Positions 8,499-16,124 of a stretch of DNA of 64,000 bases are shown piece after piece. A model generated the notes under the pieces. It was given only the letters and a program-made list of their open reading frames with translations. It ran no database searches and was not told where the DNA came from. Both the position numbers and the translations under genes were made by a program. The DNA is taken from contig CAVRWV010000008.1 of the NCBI GenBank assembly GCA_963724985.1, positions 124,001-188,000 of the forward strand. The letters are read 5' to 3'. How positions within the stretch are numbered: position 1 is the stretch's first letter; the number at the start of each line of letters is the position of its first letter. The DNA comes from JAJPJE01 sp963724985. Its GTDB lineage: Bacteria; Acidobacteriota; Terriglobia; Terriglobales; Acidobacteriaceae.

Positions 8499-8771
8499 AT
8501 GGTCGCCTCACAGGGCTATGACTCGGAGTACAGCACAGCAGTGCGGTTGAAGTTCGACGACGAAAAACCACTTCGCCAGACCTGGGGGATTTCGGATGAC
8601 CACCGGATGTTATTTCCATTCGGACGAGAGAGGCAGTTTCTTAATCAACTCACGCAGCACAGGAAGCTAGTGTTGGAATTCAGTTACTACGAACAGGCAG
8701 CGAGGACAGTAACCTTTAATCTGTCCGGACTTGCGGACAAGATGAAATCGGAAGCTCTAATCGTGCAATGA
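8499..8771 (+). CDS. Short protein resembling C-terminal half of a VasI/TagO-like domain
   Basis: 90 residues (an in-frame-looking ATG also occurs at 8494 but in another frame). The sequence YSTAVRLKFDDEKPLRQTWG, a DDHRMLFP segment, a LVLEFSYYEQAARTVTFNLSG segment and a final GLADKM match the second half of the VasI/TagO-like domain, a beta-rich periplasmic domain found in some type VI secretion accessory proteins and many lone secreted proteins. The usual N-terminal signal and first half (residues about 1-100) are absent, and the frame begins right after the repeat block, so this is probably a 5'-truncated gene. Stop and the next gene's ATG are 1 nt apart, suggesting both belonged to one unit. 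Family assignment is by pattern only. Confidence 0.5.
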   Translation: MVASQGYDSEYSTAVRLKFDDEKPLRQTWGISDDHRMLFPFGRERQFLNQLTQHRKLVLEFSYYEQAARTVTFNLSGLADKMKSEALIVQ

Positions 8772-8772
8772 A

Positions 8773-9087
8773 ATGGCCACCACTATGAAGCTAGAAGCTG
8801 CCATGCAGATCGTTACAGAGATGAAACAGCGATATCTCGATGCTCCTGATCCTGGCGACAGTAAGGAATCGATCGGATTCTTTGAGGCAAAAGCAAATGC
8901 TCTCAATTTGGCGATACCATTCGAGCTCGAAACCAGTTCAATGTTGCATTGGGCCAGGATTTTTTACAGTTCAAGGAAATGGGAGCAATACCCGCACATT
9001 GGAAACACCTTTTATCAAGCGATCGCCACTGTCGGACGGCGCGTCAAGTTGGCGCCTCCAACCTGTTTCGATTCGGACCTTGAATAA
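8773..9087 (+). CDS. Small hypothetical protein
   Basis: 104 residues, soluble, with no signal or membrane segment. N-terminal half is helical (KLEAAMQIVTEMKQRYLDA), followed by an Ala/Leu-rich amphipathic segment and a Trp/Tyr-containing helix (WARIFYSSRKWEQYP). I do not recognise a family. It starts 1 nt after the stop of the VasI-like fragment, so it is likely coexpressed. A terminator-like hairpin follows 14 bp after its stop. Confidence 0.5.
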   Translation: MATTMKLEAAMQIVTEMKQRYLDAPDPGDSKESIGFFEAKANALNLAIPFELETSSMLHWARIFYSSRKWEQYPHIGNTFYQAIATVGRRVKLAPPTCFDSDLE

Positions 9088-9101
9088 TCTTGGACTGGCG
9101 G

Positions 9102-9133
9102 CCCAGGTTCGCCCTCTTTTGGGCTAACCTGGG
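9102..9133 (+). terminator. Hairpin with stem CCCAGGTT and loop TCTTTT
   Basis: CCCAGGTTCGCCC, loop TCTTTT, GGGCTAACCTGGG: a 13-bp stem with one mismatch, placed just after the 104-aa gene. It shares the loop and outline of the CCCATTCAAGCC hairpin family but with a different, still paired stem. It lacks a long T tract, so terminator function is uncertain. Confidence 0.5.
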
Positions 9134-9149
9134 TTCAAGCCGCAAAACA

Positions 9150-9735
9150 TTGTCAATAGCCCATTTTCCTCATTTTCCCGCTAACTACCTCATTCCACGA
9201 TAGAAATAAATTTCGCGAAAGTGTCTAGTTGGTCCCCCTGAATTTGTCACAATAGAGATACCAGTGTGACTTCGGGACGTCTTTGACTTTGCTTTTTTCT
9301 GACAACTAACAACTAGCAACCGACAACTGTCGGCCTCCGGGCCGACCTAACTCCTTTGTTATGCGGGACGATGGGACTAAATCCTTTGTTTGCCGGGACG
9401 ACCCTTATCCCATGCCGCTAACTCCTTTGGAATGCGGGACACGCGGGGAGGGGTACCCCATGGGACGTTCCAATTAAGGAAACAACCACACGCCAATGGG
9501 AGCGCGGGGCTGCAAGTTTCATATCCCGATACGACGTTTCGGATCGGGAATCAGGCCGCTAACTCCTTTGTTATGCGGTAGAGGGGCCTTAAGTCCTTTG
9601 AAGTCCGCTATGTGCGGACGCCCTGTGTGTAAGTCCTTTGTTTACCGCTAGGGAGGGGGAGGGGGTGGAGCTGACTCATCAGTAACTCAGGTGGCCCATT
9701 CAAGCCCTCTTTTGGCTTCAGTGGGGTAGTCAGAA
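9150..9735 (+). repeat. Repeat element copy A with CTCCTTTG unit array
   Basis: Homologous, in inverted orientation, to 15566-15937. Shared modules in order: TGTCAA-AGCCC, CTACCTCATTCCACGATAGA, TTTGTCACAATAGA, TTCGGGACG-TCTTTGACT, a TGACAACT-rich stretch, then units of the form TAASTCCTTTGTTATGCGG, a GGGAGGGGGAGGGGGTGGAG run, GTAACTCAGGTGGCCCATTC and the final hairpin. This copy has six TAA(C/A/G)TCCTTTG units (9352-9645) against three in the other, so about 210 bp more. From 9736 to 9878 there is only AT-rich filler with repeated ATTACCAATTA-like words and no gene. Confidence 0.85.
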
Positions 9736-9878
9736 GATTGGGGTAGTCAGAAGAAAAATTGGGTGCCCCACCCTCGACTCGTCGTTTGGGTCGAGGGTAG
9801 GCATTTTACCCAATTACCAATTACTAATTACCAATTACCGATCACCAACTATCACCTATTACAAATTGCCTATTCCAT

Positions 9879-11211
9879 TTACTTGCTGTACTCGTCCCTC
9901 AATTCCGTTTGTCGATCTTTCAGCGGGATTTCTTTTCCGGCGATGAAGATGTGTTTGACGTCGGTCTTCACGTCCAGCGGATCGCCATTCGAAACGACAA
10001 CATTCGCTGTTTTGCCGGCGTCAAGTGAGCCGAGTTTGTCGGCGACGCCCCAGATTTCGGCCGCGTTGATCGTGATCGCCTTCAACGCTTCGTCATACGG
10101 AAGTCCGAACGCCACTGCATATCCGGCGGCATAAGGAAGGTTGCGTGACTGGTGAGCATCGTACGACGCGAAAGCGATCTTCACGCCACGCTTCTGCAAT
10201 TCTGCTGGAAGACGATAGACCGTGTCGTAACGCTCATCATCTTTCGGATCGGTGTAAATCGGTCCAACGATCACCGGAACTTTCAGGCTGGCGACGTAGT
10301 CGAGCACCGGTTGCGCGTGCGTCAGGTGATTCAGGATGAACTTCAGCTTGAATTCCTGCGCGAGCCCAACCGCGGTTTGGATGTCGCTCGGCTCCACGGC
10401 CTCGATTACCACCGGCTTCTCGCCGCGCAGATACGGCAGCAGCGCTTCAAGTTTCAGATCGCGCTTCGGCGGCGTGGCCTTTCGCGTCGCCCGCGGCTTT
10501 CTTTTTGTTGTAGTCGTCGAGCTTCTGGCCGTAGTCCTGCGCGTCGATGAACGCCTGCCGCAGTTGTGCGGCCATGCCCATGCGCGTCATCGGATACTTG
10601 GCGCTCTCCCATGTTTCATTGCGCCGTTGTGTGCCATCGAAATTGAGCGGCAGTGCCACATCGCGGCCAATCAGCATTTCCGGCGCAGAAGCTCCGGCCA
10701 ACTGTATGAATGCGCTCTGTCCGGGAAGGGTGTCCTGATCCGTCGGCGCGACGACTGCGTTGAGGATTCCGTTGTAGCGCGTCACAGGAATCAGCTCTGA
10801 CTCGGCATGAAACGCATCCGTCACGTGCATCTGCGGCATGATCTCGTCGCTGAGTTCGACCAGATCGTTGGTCATTTTCTCGGCTTCAATTTCGGTGAGA
10901 CCGAGATGCGTCTCCGAGTCGATCAGCCCTGGATAAACAGTCATCCCGCTGACATCGATCACTTGCGCGCCAGCCGGAATTTTGACTTCGCCCGCTTTTC
11001 CGACGGCGGTGATCTTGCCGCCTTCCATCACCAGCACGCCGTTTTCTATCGTGCCATGCGTGATGGTCAGCAGCTTACCGCCCGTGAGCGCGATGGTCTG
11101 ACTCGCAGCCTCGTTTCTAGCCTGATTGCGATGCGTGTGTACAGCTTCGCGCGTCTGCGCGACACTCAACGTCGCACAGAGAAGAACAGCAGCGATCAAA
11201 GTTCGCAGCAT
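9879..11211 (-). pseudogene. Secreted amidohydrolase-family protein with one frameshift
   Basis: Imidazolonepropionase-like amidohydrolase paralogue of the upstream gene, about 443 residues after correcting a single extra base near 10476-10479 (AAAGGCC where AAAGCC restores the frame; the paralogue confirms the expected TPPKRDLK). Signal peptide MLRTLIAAVLLCATLSVAQT. The metal-binding HxH motif of the family is replaced: GLIDSETHLG instead of DPHSHM, so metal binding is doubtful even in the corrected protein. The C-terminal half retains ILNHLTHAQPVLDY and SYDAHQSRNLPYAAGY. Its ATG overlaps the stop of the upstream gene by one base (TAATG), so both are one operon. Either a sequencing error or recent inactivation. 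Confidence 0.85.
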
Positions 11212-12560
11212 TACTGGCCCTCCTTCACTACCGGGATTTCCGGTGCGGCTTCCGCAACGTTGCCGTAATGCGTCGTGCCAAAGCCCGCGCGCGTGCGATC
11301 GAAGAACATTTCGCCATCGATGAATACTTTTTCTGGTACGCCGTAACTCGAGAGTGGATAGCCGTCCCAGATCACCAAGTCAGCATCTTTGCCCACGTCG
11401 ATTGAGCCCACGCGATTATCGACGCCGATGATCCACGCAGCGTTCAGGGTGATCATGCGCAGCGCTTCGTCTTCCGTCGCGCCGCCGTAGCGAATGGTCT
11501 TTGCCGCCTCTTGATTCAATCTGCGGATGTAGTCGTTCGAATCGCTCTTGATCGCCACGGTCACGCCCTTGCGCATCGACATCACCGCGTTCCACGGAAT
11601 CGCGTCCCACGCTTCGTACTTGTATCCCCACCAATCCGCGAAGGTCGCCAGTCCCACGTGATTCGCGGCAAGCTGATCGGCAACTTTGTAGGCTTCCAGT
11701 CCATGATGGAACGCGCGCAGGTTATAGCCGAACTCCTTGGCCATCGCCATCTCGTTCAGCAGTTCATCGGCGCGATAGCAATGAATCTGCACCAGCATGT
11801 TGCCGCGAAGTACCTCGGCGAGCGCCTCCTGCTTCAGATCGCGCTTCGGTGGCGTTGCGTCCTTGTCGCCTTTCTTCACCTTGTCGTTGTAAGCGTCCCA
11901 TTCGCGCATGTAGCCCTGCGCGTCCACCAGCGCCTGACGCTGTACAGCGAAATTGCCCATTCGCGTGGAAGGCAACTGGCCTTTGCCGCCAAAAACGCGC
12001 TTGGGATTCTCTCCGCTCGCGAACTTGATCGACTGCGGCGCGCCTGGAAAGAGCAACTGGTCGCGGCCAAGGCCGTACTTCGTCTTAATCACCACCGCCT
12101 GCCCGCCGATCATGTCCGCCGATCCGTGCAGCAGCAGCGCACTCGTCACGCCTCCTGCGAGCGCGCGATAGATCGCCTTATCGGTGTAGTCGAAGGCGTC
12201 GATCATGCGCATGTTCGGAACCACCGGCGAAGTCGCTTCGTTGATATCGTCGCGCAGCGCCATATGCGAATGCGGATCGATAATTCCAGGAGTGAGGTAT
12301 TTCCCGCCCGCATCGATTACAGCCACGCCTGCCGGAGCGCTGACTTTGTCGCCAAAGGCGGCAATTTTGCCGTCCTTTATATAGACGCTGCCATTCGCGA
12401 TCTTCCCGTGCGTGACGGTGAGCAGCGTGGCATTCTTGATAAGAACGTCTTTCGGCGCGGCAGCCGCGCTGGTTGTCTGTGCGAGGGCAGCAGAAACCAC
12501 CAGCAAGTGGGCTAAGAAGACGCCCGCAAGCGATCTCAGGATCGCAGTACGACAGTTCAT
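11211..12560 (-). CDS. Secreted amidohydrolase (imidazolonepropionase-like subtype)
   Basis: 449 residues. Metal-dependent hydrolase of the amidohydrolase superfamily, exported by a signal peptide (about residues 1-28, ending VVSAALAQT). Motifs: beta-strand-1 HxH in YLTPGIIDPHSHMALRD (about 95), a Lys-containing region LLFPGAPQSIKFASGENPKR, strand-5/6 His residues in MLVQIHCYRADELLNEM and NLRAFHHGLEAYKVAD (about 260-290), and the terminal Asp region (TVAIKSDSND, about 345). The C-terminal ADLVIWDGYPLSSYGVPEKV segment is the small beta domain of the family. Substrate is not predictable; related enzymes act on cyclic amides, peptides or xenobiotics. It is translationally coupled to the degenerate paralogue downstream, and the two may form a heteromer. 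Confidence 0.88.
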   Translation of the reverse strand: MNCRTAILRSLAGVFLAHLLVVSAALAQTTSAAAAPKDVLIKNATLLTVTHGKIANGSVYIKDGKIAAFGDKVSAPAGVAVIDAGGKYLTPGIIDPHSHMALRDDINEATSPVVPNMRMIDAFDYTDKAIYRALAGGVTSALLLHGSADMIGGQAVVIKTKYGLGRDQLLFPGAPQSIKFASGENPKRVFGGKGQLPSTRMGNFAVQRQALVDAQGYMREWDAYNDKVKKGDKDATPPKRDLKQEALAEVLRGNMLVQIHCYRADELLNEMAMAKEFGYNLRAFHHGLEAYKVADQLAANHVGLATFADWWGYKYEAWDAIPWNAVMSMRKGVTVAIKSDSNDYIRRLNQEAAKTIRYGGATEDEALRMITLNAAWIIGVDNRVGSIDVGKDADLVIWDGYPLSSYGVPEKVFIDGEMFFDRTRAGFGTTHYGNVAEAAPEIPVVKEGQ

Positions 12561-12629
12561 ATGGTTGACTCCCGTTTCACGGTTGGCATCGGGTGGGAAA
12601 CGAGATTGTAGGGATCGTGAGCTGCTGCG

Positions 12630-13367
12630 TCAAACTCGCACGGAGCGTTCTCGCTCGTTAGCAGCCATCATCTCCGTAATCGTGCGAAACGCGTAGCCTT
12701 CTTCTTTGTATCTGCGGATCAGTTCGTCGACGGCCTGCACCGTGTACGAGCGATCCACGCCCATGTGCTTGTGCCCGCCATCGTGTAACAGGACAACGTC
12801 TCCGCCGCGCACTTGCCGCGTCACTTCGTGCTTGATGTCGGCGGCCGAACCGGCATTCCAGTCGTATCCGGTCACGCCCCACAAAACCGGTGTCATCCCG
12901 AGTTGCCGGACAGTTCGTAGCACGACAGGTGTCCGTGCTCCCCACGGCGGACGAAACAGCGGCGCGTGGTTTCGTTCGACAGCGTCTTCCAGCGCTTGTT
13001 CGCAGGCGGCGATCTCGCTGCGCACCTGCCCCGGCGTTCGGAAGATCAAGTTCGGATGCGTGAACGCGTGGTTGCCGATTACGTGCCCTTGACGTGCCAC
13101 GGTGGCGGCGATCTCCGGGCGCTGTTTCACGTACCGCCCAATCATGAAGAACGTGGCCCTAACTTCATGCTTTGCAAGTACTTCCAGCAGGTGAAAGGTA
13201 TATGGATCGTTGGGTCCATCGTCAAAGGTCAGCGCCAGTTCGCGGGTGCCCGGAGCGCGACCGATGAACGTCCGGCCGTAGAGCTGCGATCGCGGCGCCA
13301 TTGTGTTGTAGCCGGCGATGACCAATCCGGCCAGCCCCGCACTTCCGCCTATTGCCCAGCCAATCAT
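12630..13367 (-). CDS. Polysaccharide deacetylase (NodB homology)
   Basis: 245 residues. Removes N- or O-acetyl groups from polysaccharide or peptidoglycan in the envelope. An N-terminal helix (GWAIGGSAGLAGLVIAGYN) anchors it to the membrane. All NodB motifs are present: TFDDGP (catalytic Asp and metal Asp, about residue 47), HAFTHPN with metal His residues (about 99), RPPWGART (about 139), a Trp motif (YDWNAGS, about 168) and LLHDGG with the catalytic His (about 193). Size fits a single-domain carbohydrate esterase family 4 enzyme. It stands alone; the neighbouring pseudo-receiver gene is divergent. Confidence 0.92.
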   Translation of the reverse strand: MIGWAIGGSAGLAGLVIAGYNTMAPRSQLYGRTFIGRAPGTRELALTFDDGPNDPYTFHLLEVLAKHEVRATFFMIGRYVKQRPEIAATVARQGHVIGNHAFTHPNLIFRTPGQVRSEIAACEQALEDAVERNHAPLFRPPWGARTPVVLRTVRQLGMTPVLWGVTGYDWNAGSAADIKHEVTRQVRGGDVVLLHDGGHKHMGVDRSYTVQAVDELIRRYKEEGYAFRTITEMMAANERERSVRV

Positions 13368-13497
13368 TAAGGGAGAATTCTATCCTTCGCGAAAAAAATA
13401 GAGAAACTCACTCTTGATTTCCGCAAAAACATGCCTATACTTCGAACAAAGATTTCCCCCGAGGACCACCGTCTCAGCCACTAGACGCGAGGATCCC

Positions 13498-13887
13498 ATG
13501 AAGTTGAGTACGACCCTTTCCACTTCGAGCACGGCCAAAGCCAGACGTGTGCTGTTGCTCGCCGATCGTTTGCACGCAATTCAGGAACATGTTGATCCGC
13601 TCCTGCATTCCGGCTACGAAGTCGATTGCACTTATTCCAGCCGTTGCGCGCTGACCCTCAGCCGAACTCGCACCTACGACCTGATTCTGATTGCGCTTCG
13701 CCGCCATCCCGCCGCTTTGCAGGAGTTGTGCCGCGAGCTGCGCCAGTCGAATCCGGGCACGCCGATTGCGAGCCTGGTCGATCCCACCAAGCCAATTCCA
13801 CCGCTCCACGCGCATCAGTTTCTATGGACGCGTGAAGGCGAAGAGTACTTCATGGCGCGGGTGAATGCACTGGTAGAAGCCTGTTGA
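13498..13887 (+). CDS. Stand-alone pseudo-receiver protein
   Basis: 129 residues from ATG 13498, chosen because GAGG lies 8 nt upstream and the preceding in-frame sequence is not protein-like. The fold pattern is that of a response-regulator receiver: RRVLLLADRLHAIQEHVDPLL, then YEVDCTYSSRCAL, then YDLILIALRRHP. The phosphoacceptor Asp (normally D-L-x-L-L-D) is replaced, giving LILIAL. The acidic pair near the N-terminus is also missing (LLAD only). It therefore probably works by protein interaction, not phosphorylation. Similar degenerate stand-alone receivers are frequent in Acidobacteria. Divergent from the deacetylase. Confidence 0.7.
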   Translation: MKLSTTLSTSSTAKARRVLLLADRLHAIQEHVDPLLHSGYEVDCTYSSRCALTLSRTRTYDLILIALRRHPAALQELCRELRQSNPGTPIASLVDPTKPIPPLHAHQFLWTREGEEYFMARVNALVEAC

Positions 13888-13916
13888 CCCTAAGCCTGTA
13901 ATCAAACAAAAAACTA

Positions 13917-15008
13917 TCAGGGATGCGTCTGATCGTTCGCGGCCGGCACCAGCTGGTACAGCACGTAGTCAGGGACGCGCGTGTCCCAATGACTCGTCAG
14001 CTTTGCGGCCGCAACTCCACCAATGAAGATGACGGCGACGGCGGCCGCGACAGTCCACGCAGGGAGGCGTGTCTTGCGCGGCAGTTCGAACTGCAATGCG
14101 TCTTTCGCTGGGCAGACCGCGACGCATTCGAGGCAACCAGTGCACTCGACGGAACGGATGGTGACCAGTTTGTCGACCGCCAATGCTGACGGGCAGGCCT
14201 TTGTGCACTTGCCGCAGTCGATGCATGGATCGGCATAGCGCTTGATTTTTGCAGGACTGCCGAGCGAGACCAGTCCCAGCAGCGCGCCATATGGACACAG
14301 GTAGCGGCACCACAGATTCTGCACAAACAGCGACAGGATCATCAGAATCCCAATCACGACCGCAGCCGTCGTTCCCAGGAAGCGGAAGAAGTTCAGCATG
14401 CGCACGTCGACGATCAGTCCATAAGGGCTGCGCTGGAACGCATCAATGTCCAGGGCTGACATGTTCACAACTGCCCAGGCGAAGAATCCGAGCAGCAGGT
14501 ATTTCAGCGAGCGCAGGCCAAGATCGGCCCAACGCGGCAGGCGGAAATTTCGTTTAAGAATCTTTCGGCCAAGCTTCCACAGGTATTCCGACGCCGTTCC
14601 CACCGGGCACAGCCAGCTGCAGAAAGCTTTCCGCAGCAGGAGCGAAATCGCGAGAAAGCTGGCTAATAGAACCAAACTCGCGGGATGAATCGCCGGCATC
14701 GAGCCCGTGGCCAGCAAGTATTTCAGGTTCATCAGGCCAGCGATGGGGAGCCAGCCCTCCACGCCCGCGGGACGCGAAACCGCGCTTGCACTTCCGCCGC
14801 TTTCGTAGAAACGCACCCAGAAGAAGAACTGAACGCCGATCCAGAAGTTCAACAATAAGAATGATAGTTGCGAGGCCAGGCGCAGCCGCTGGGAGTAATC
14901 GCGATTGCTCCGCCGGACAAGCTTTTTCTTGGCGGGAGCCGCGACGTGACGTCGTGATGGGTGAGGGCGGTAGCCATGAGCTGTTTCGAGGCTACGAGAG
15001 CGCGTCAC
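13917..15008 (-). CDS. Membrane polyferredoxin (NapH/CcoG-like 4Fe-4S protein)
   Basis: 363 residues, GTG start with AGGCGCAG just upstream. Integral membrane electron carrier with about five helices (residues about 50-70, 95-130, 165-190, 210-240, 325-345). It carries the two membrane-embedded FCSWLCPVG and CRYLCPYGAL motifs plus two ferredoxin-type clusters: CIDCGKCTKACP (about 255) and CTGCLECVAVCP (about 278). This layout is that of NapH/NosR/CcoG-type proteins, which pass electrons across the inner membrane. The last membrane helix leads to a short periplasmic tail. No terminal reductase is adjacent, so its partner is unknown. The next upstream gene on the same strand, 58 bp away, encodes an anchored Ig-like protein. 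Confidence 0.85.
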   Translation of the reverse strand: MTRSRSLETAHGYRPHPSRRHVAAPAKKKLVRRSNRDYSQRLRLASQLSFLLLNFWIGVQFFFWVRFYESGGSASAVSRPAGVEGWLPIAGLMNLKYLLATGSMPAIHPASLVLLASFLAISLLLRKAFCSWLCPVGTASEYLWKLGRKILKRNFRLPRWADLGLRSLKYLLLGFFAWAVVNMSALDIDAFQRSPYGLIVDVRMLNFFRFLGTTAAVVIGILMILSLFVQNLWCRYLCPYGALLGLVSLGSPAKIKRYADPCIDCGKCTKACPSALAVDKLVTIRSVECTGCLECVAVCPAKDALQFELPRKTRLPAWTVAAAVAVIFIGGVAAAKLTSHWDTRVPDYVLYQLVPAANDQTHP

Positions 15009-15066
15009 CTGCGCCTATGACTTAGATCACAACGCCTGATTTTTGCAAAATTAACGGGTGAATGGC

Positions 15067-15507
15067 TTACCGCACCTGGATGGTGACGTTTGCGGTCTCG
15101 GTGTGGCCGTTCGCATCCTGTGCGGTCACCACGTAAGTTGTGTCCTTGGCAGGAGCGACGTCGACGCAGCGTGCGATCGAGGGCCACACATCGCCCGTGG
15201 GCTTCGGATCGATGGTGAGGGTTTTCGCGTTGGAGACGCCATAGCAAAGCTGCGCGGTTCCGCCCTTGGAGACCACTCCCGGATTCGCATAGAGTTGGAG
15301 GATTTTGACTCGCCCGGCGCCGTACATGTCGTAGATGCGCTTGGCTTCAGCTTGTTCTTTCTCGGCAGCGCGCTGTTGGGCAAGGCGATTTTCGTGCCAG
15401 CGCGAGTAGAAGACCCATCCCAGGTAGAGCAGTGCGACGATGACTGCAAAGCTGGTGTAGGGAAGCATCTTGCGCATCAGCGGCACGGGTTCGTCGTTCT
15501 GGGGCAT
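15067..15507 (-). CDS. Membrane-anchored protein with Ig-like extracytoplasmic domain
   Basis: 146 residues. One N-terminal membrane helix (PYTSFAVIVALLYLGWVFY, about 15-33) is followed by a charged, Gln/Glu/Ala-rich coiled-coil-like stretch (about 35-60) and a beta-rich domain (GRVKILQLYANPGVVSKGGT, then TTYVVTAQDANGHTETANVT) resembling a bacterial Ig-like fold with two Cys residues (LCYG and ARCVD) that could form a disulfide. Function unknown; the fold suggests a periplasmic adhesion or scaffold role. It sits just upstream of the polyferredoxin gene and may be cotranscribed with it. Confidence 0.65.
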   Translation of the reverse strand: MPQNDEPVPLMRKMLPYTSFAVIVALLYLGWVFYSRWHENRLAQQRAAEKEQAEAKRIYDMYGAGRVKILQLYANPGVVSKGGTAQLCYGVSNAKTLTIDPKPTGDVWPSIARCVDVAPAKDTTYVVTAQDANGHTETANVTIQVR

Positions 15508-15565
15508 AAGCTTTTATCGTAAATCAGTGGTCGAGTAGTGAGCACTCAATCCATCCGTCGCATGT

Positions 15566-15937
15566 TCTGACTACCCCACTCAAGCCAAAAGAGGGCTTGA
15601 ATGGGCCACCTGAGTTACTGATAAGTCAGCTCCACCCCCTCCCCCTCCCTAGCGGATAACAAAGGACTTACACGCAGGGTGTCCGCACATAGCGGATTCC
15701 AAAGGACTTAAGGCTCCTCTACCGCATAACAAAGGAGTTAGCGGCAGTTGTCAGTTACTAGTTGTCAGTTGTCAGATGAAAGCAGAGTCAAAGACCGTCC
15801 CGAACTCACACTGTCTATTTCTATTGTGACAAATTTGAGGGCACGCTACTAAGACACTTTCGGACAAGGGATTTATTTCTATCGTGGAATGAGGTAGTTG
15901 GCGGAAAAACAGAAGGGAAAGGGCTCTTGACAAGCGC
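15566..15937 (-). repeat. Repeat element copy B, inverted relative to 9150-9735
   Basis: Reading the minus strand, the same modules occur in the same order as in copy A: TGTCAAGAGCCC, CTACCTCATTCCACGATAGA, TTTGTCACAATAGA, TTCGGGACGGTCTTTGACT, TGACAACT stretch, three TAASTCCTTTG units, the GGGAGGGGG run, GTAACTCAGGTGGCCCATTC and the TCAAGCC/GGCTTGA hairpin. About 370 bp. From 15508 to 16124 there is no gene, only this element and about 190 bp of unassigned sequence. Confidence 0.85.
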
Positions 15938-16124
15938 GGTGGCTCGGCCGCGCGCAGGCAGATTGGACCCGAAGAGATTCGTAGGGTGTCGATGATGCGA
16001 TCCGACGCGGGTTGTTTCGACTCGGCCGTGACGGCCTCGCTCAACATGACAGGCGCTTCAGCTTTTCTCGTTTTTGCGGACACCAACTGGGGTACTCTGA
16101 TCGACAGAGTCTCAAAGGTGACCC

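Noticed and set aside
9340..9650. CRISPR array
   Set aside because: Units are about 19 bp, degenerate, irregularly spaced (30-120 bp), and no cas gene is present.
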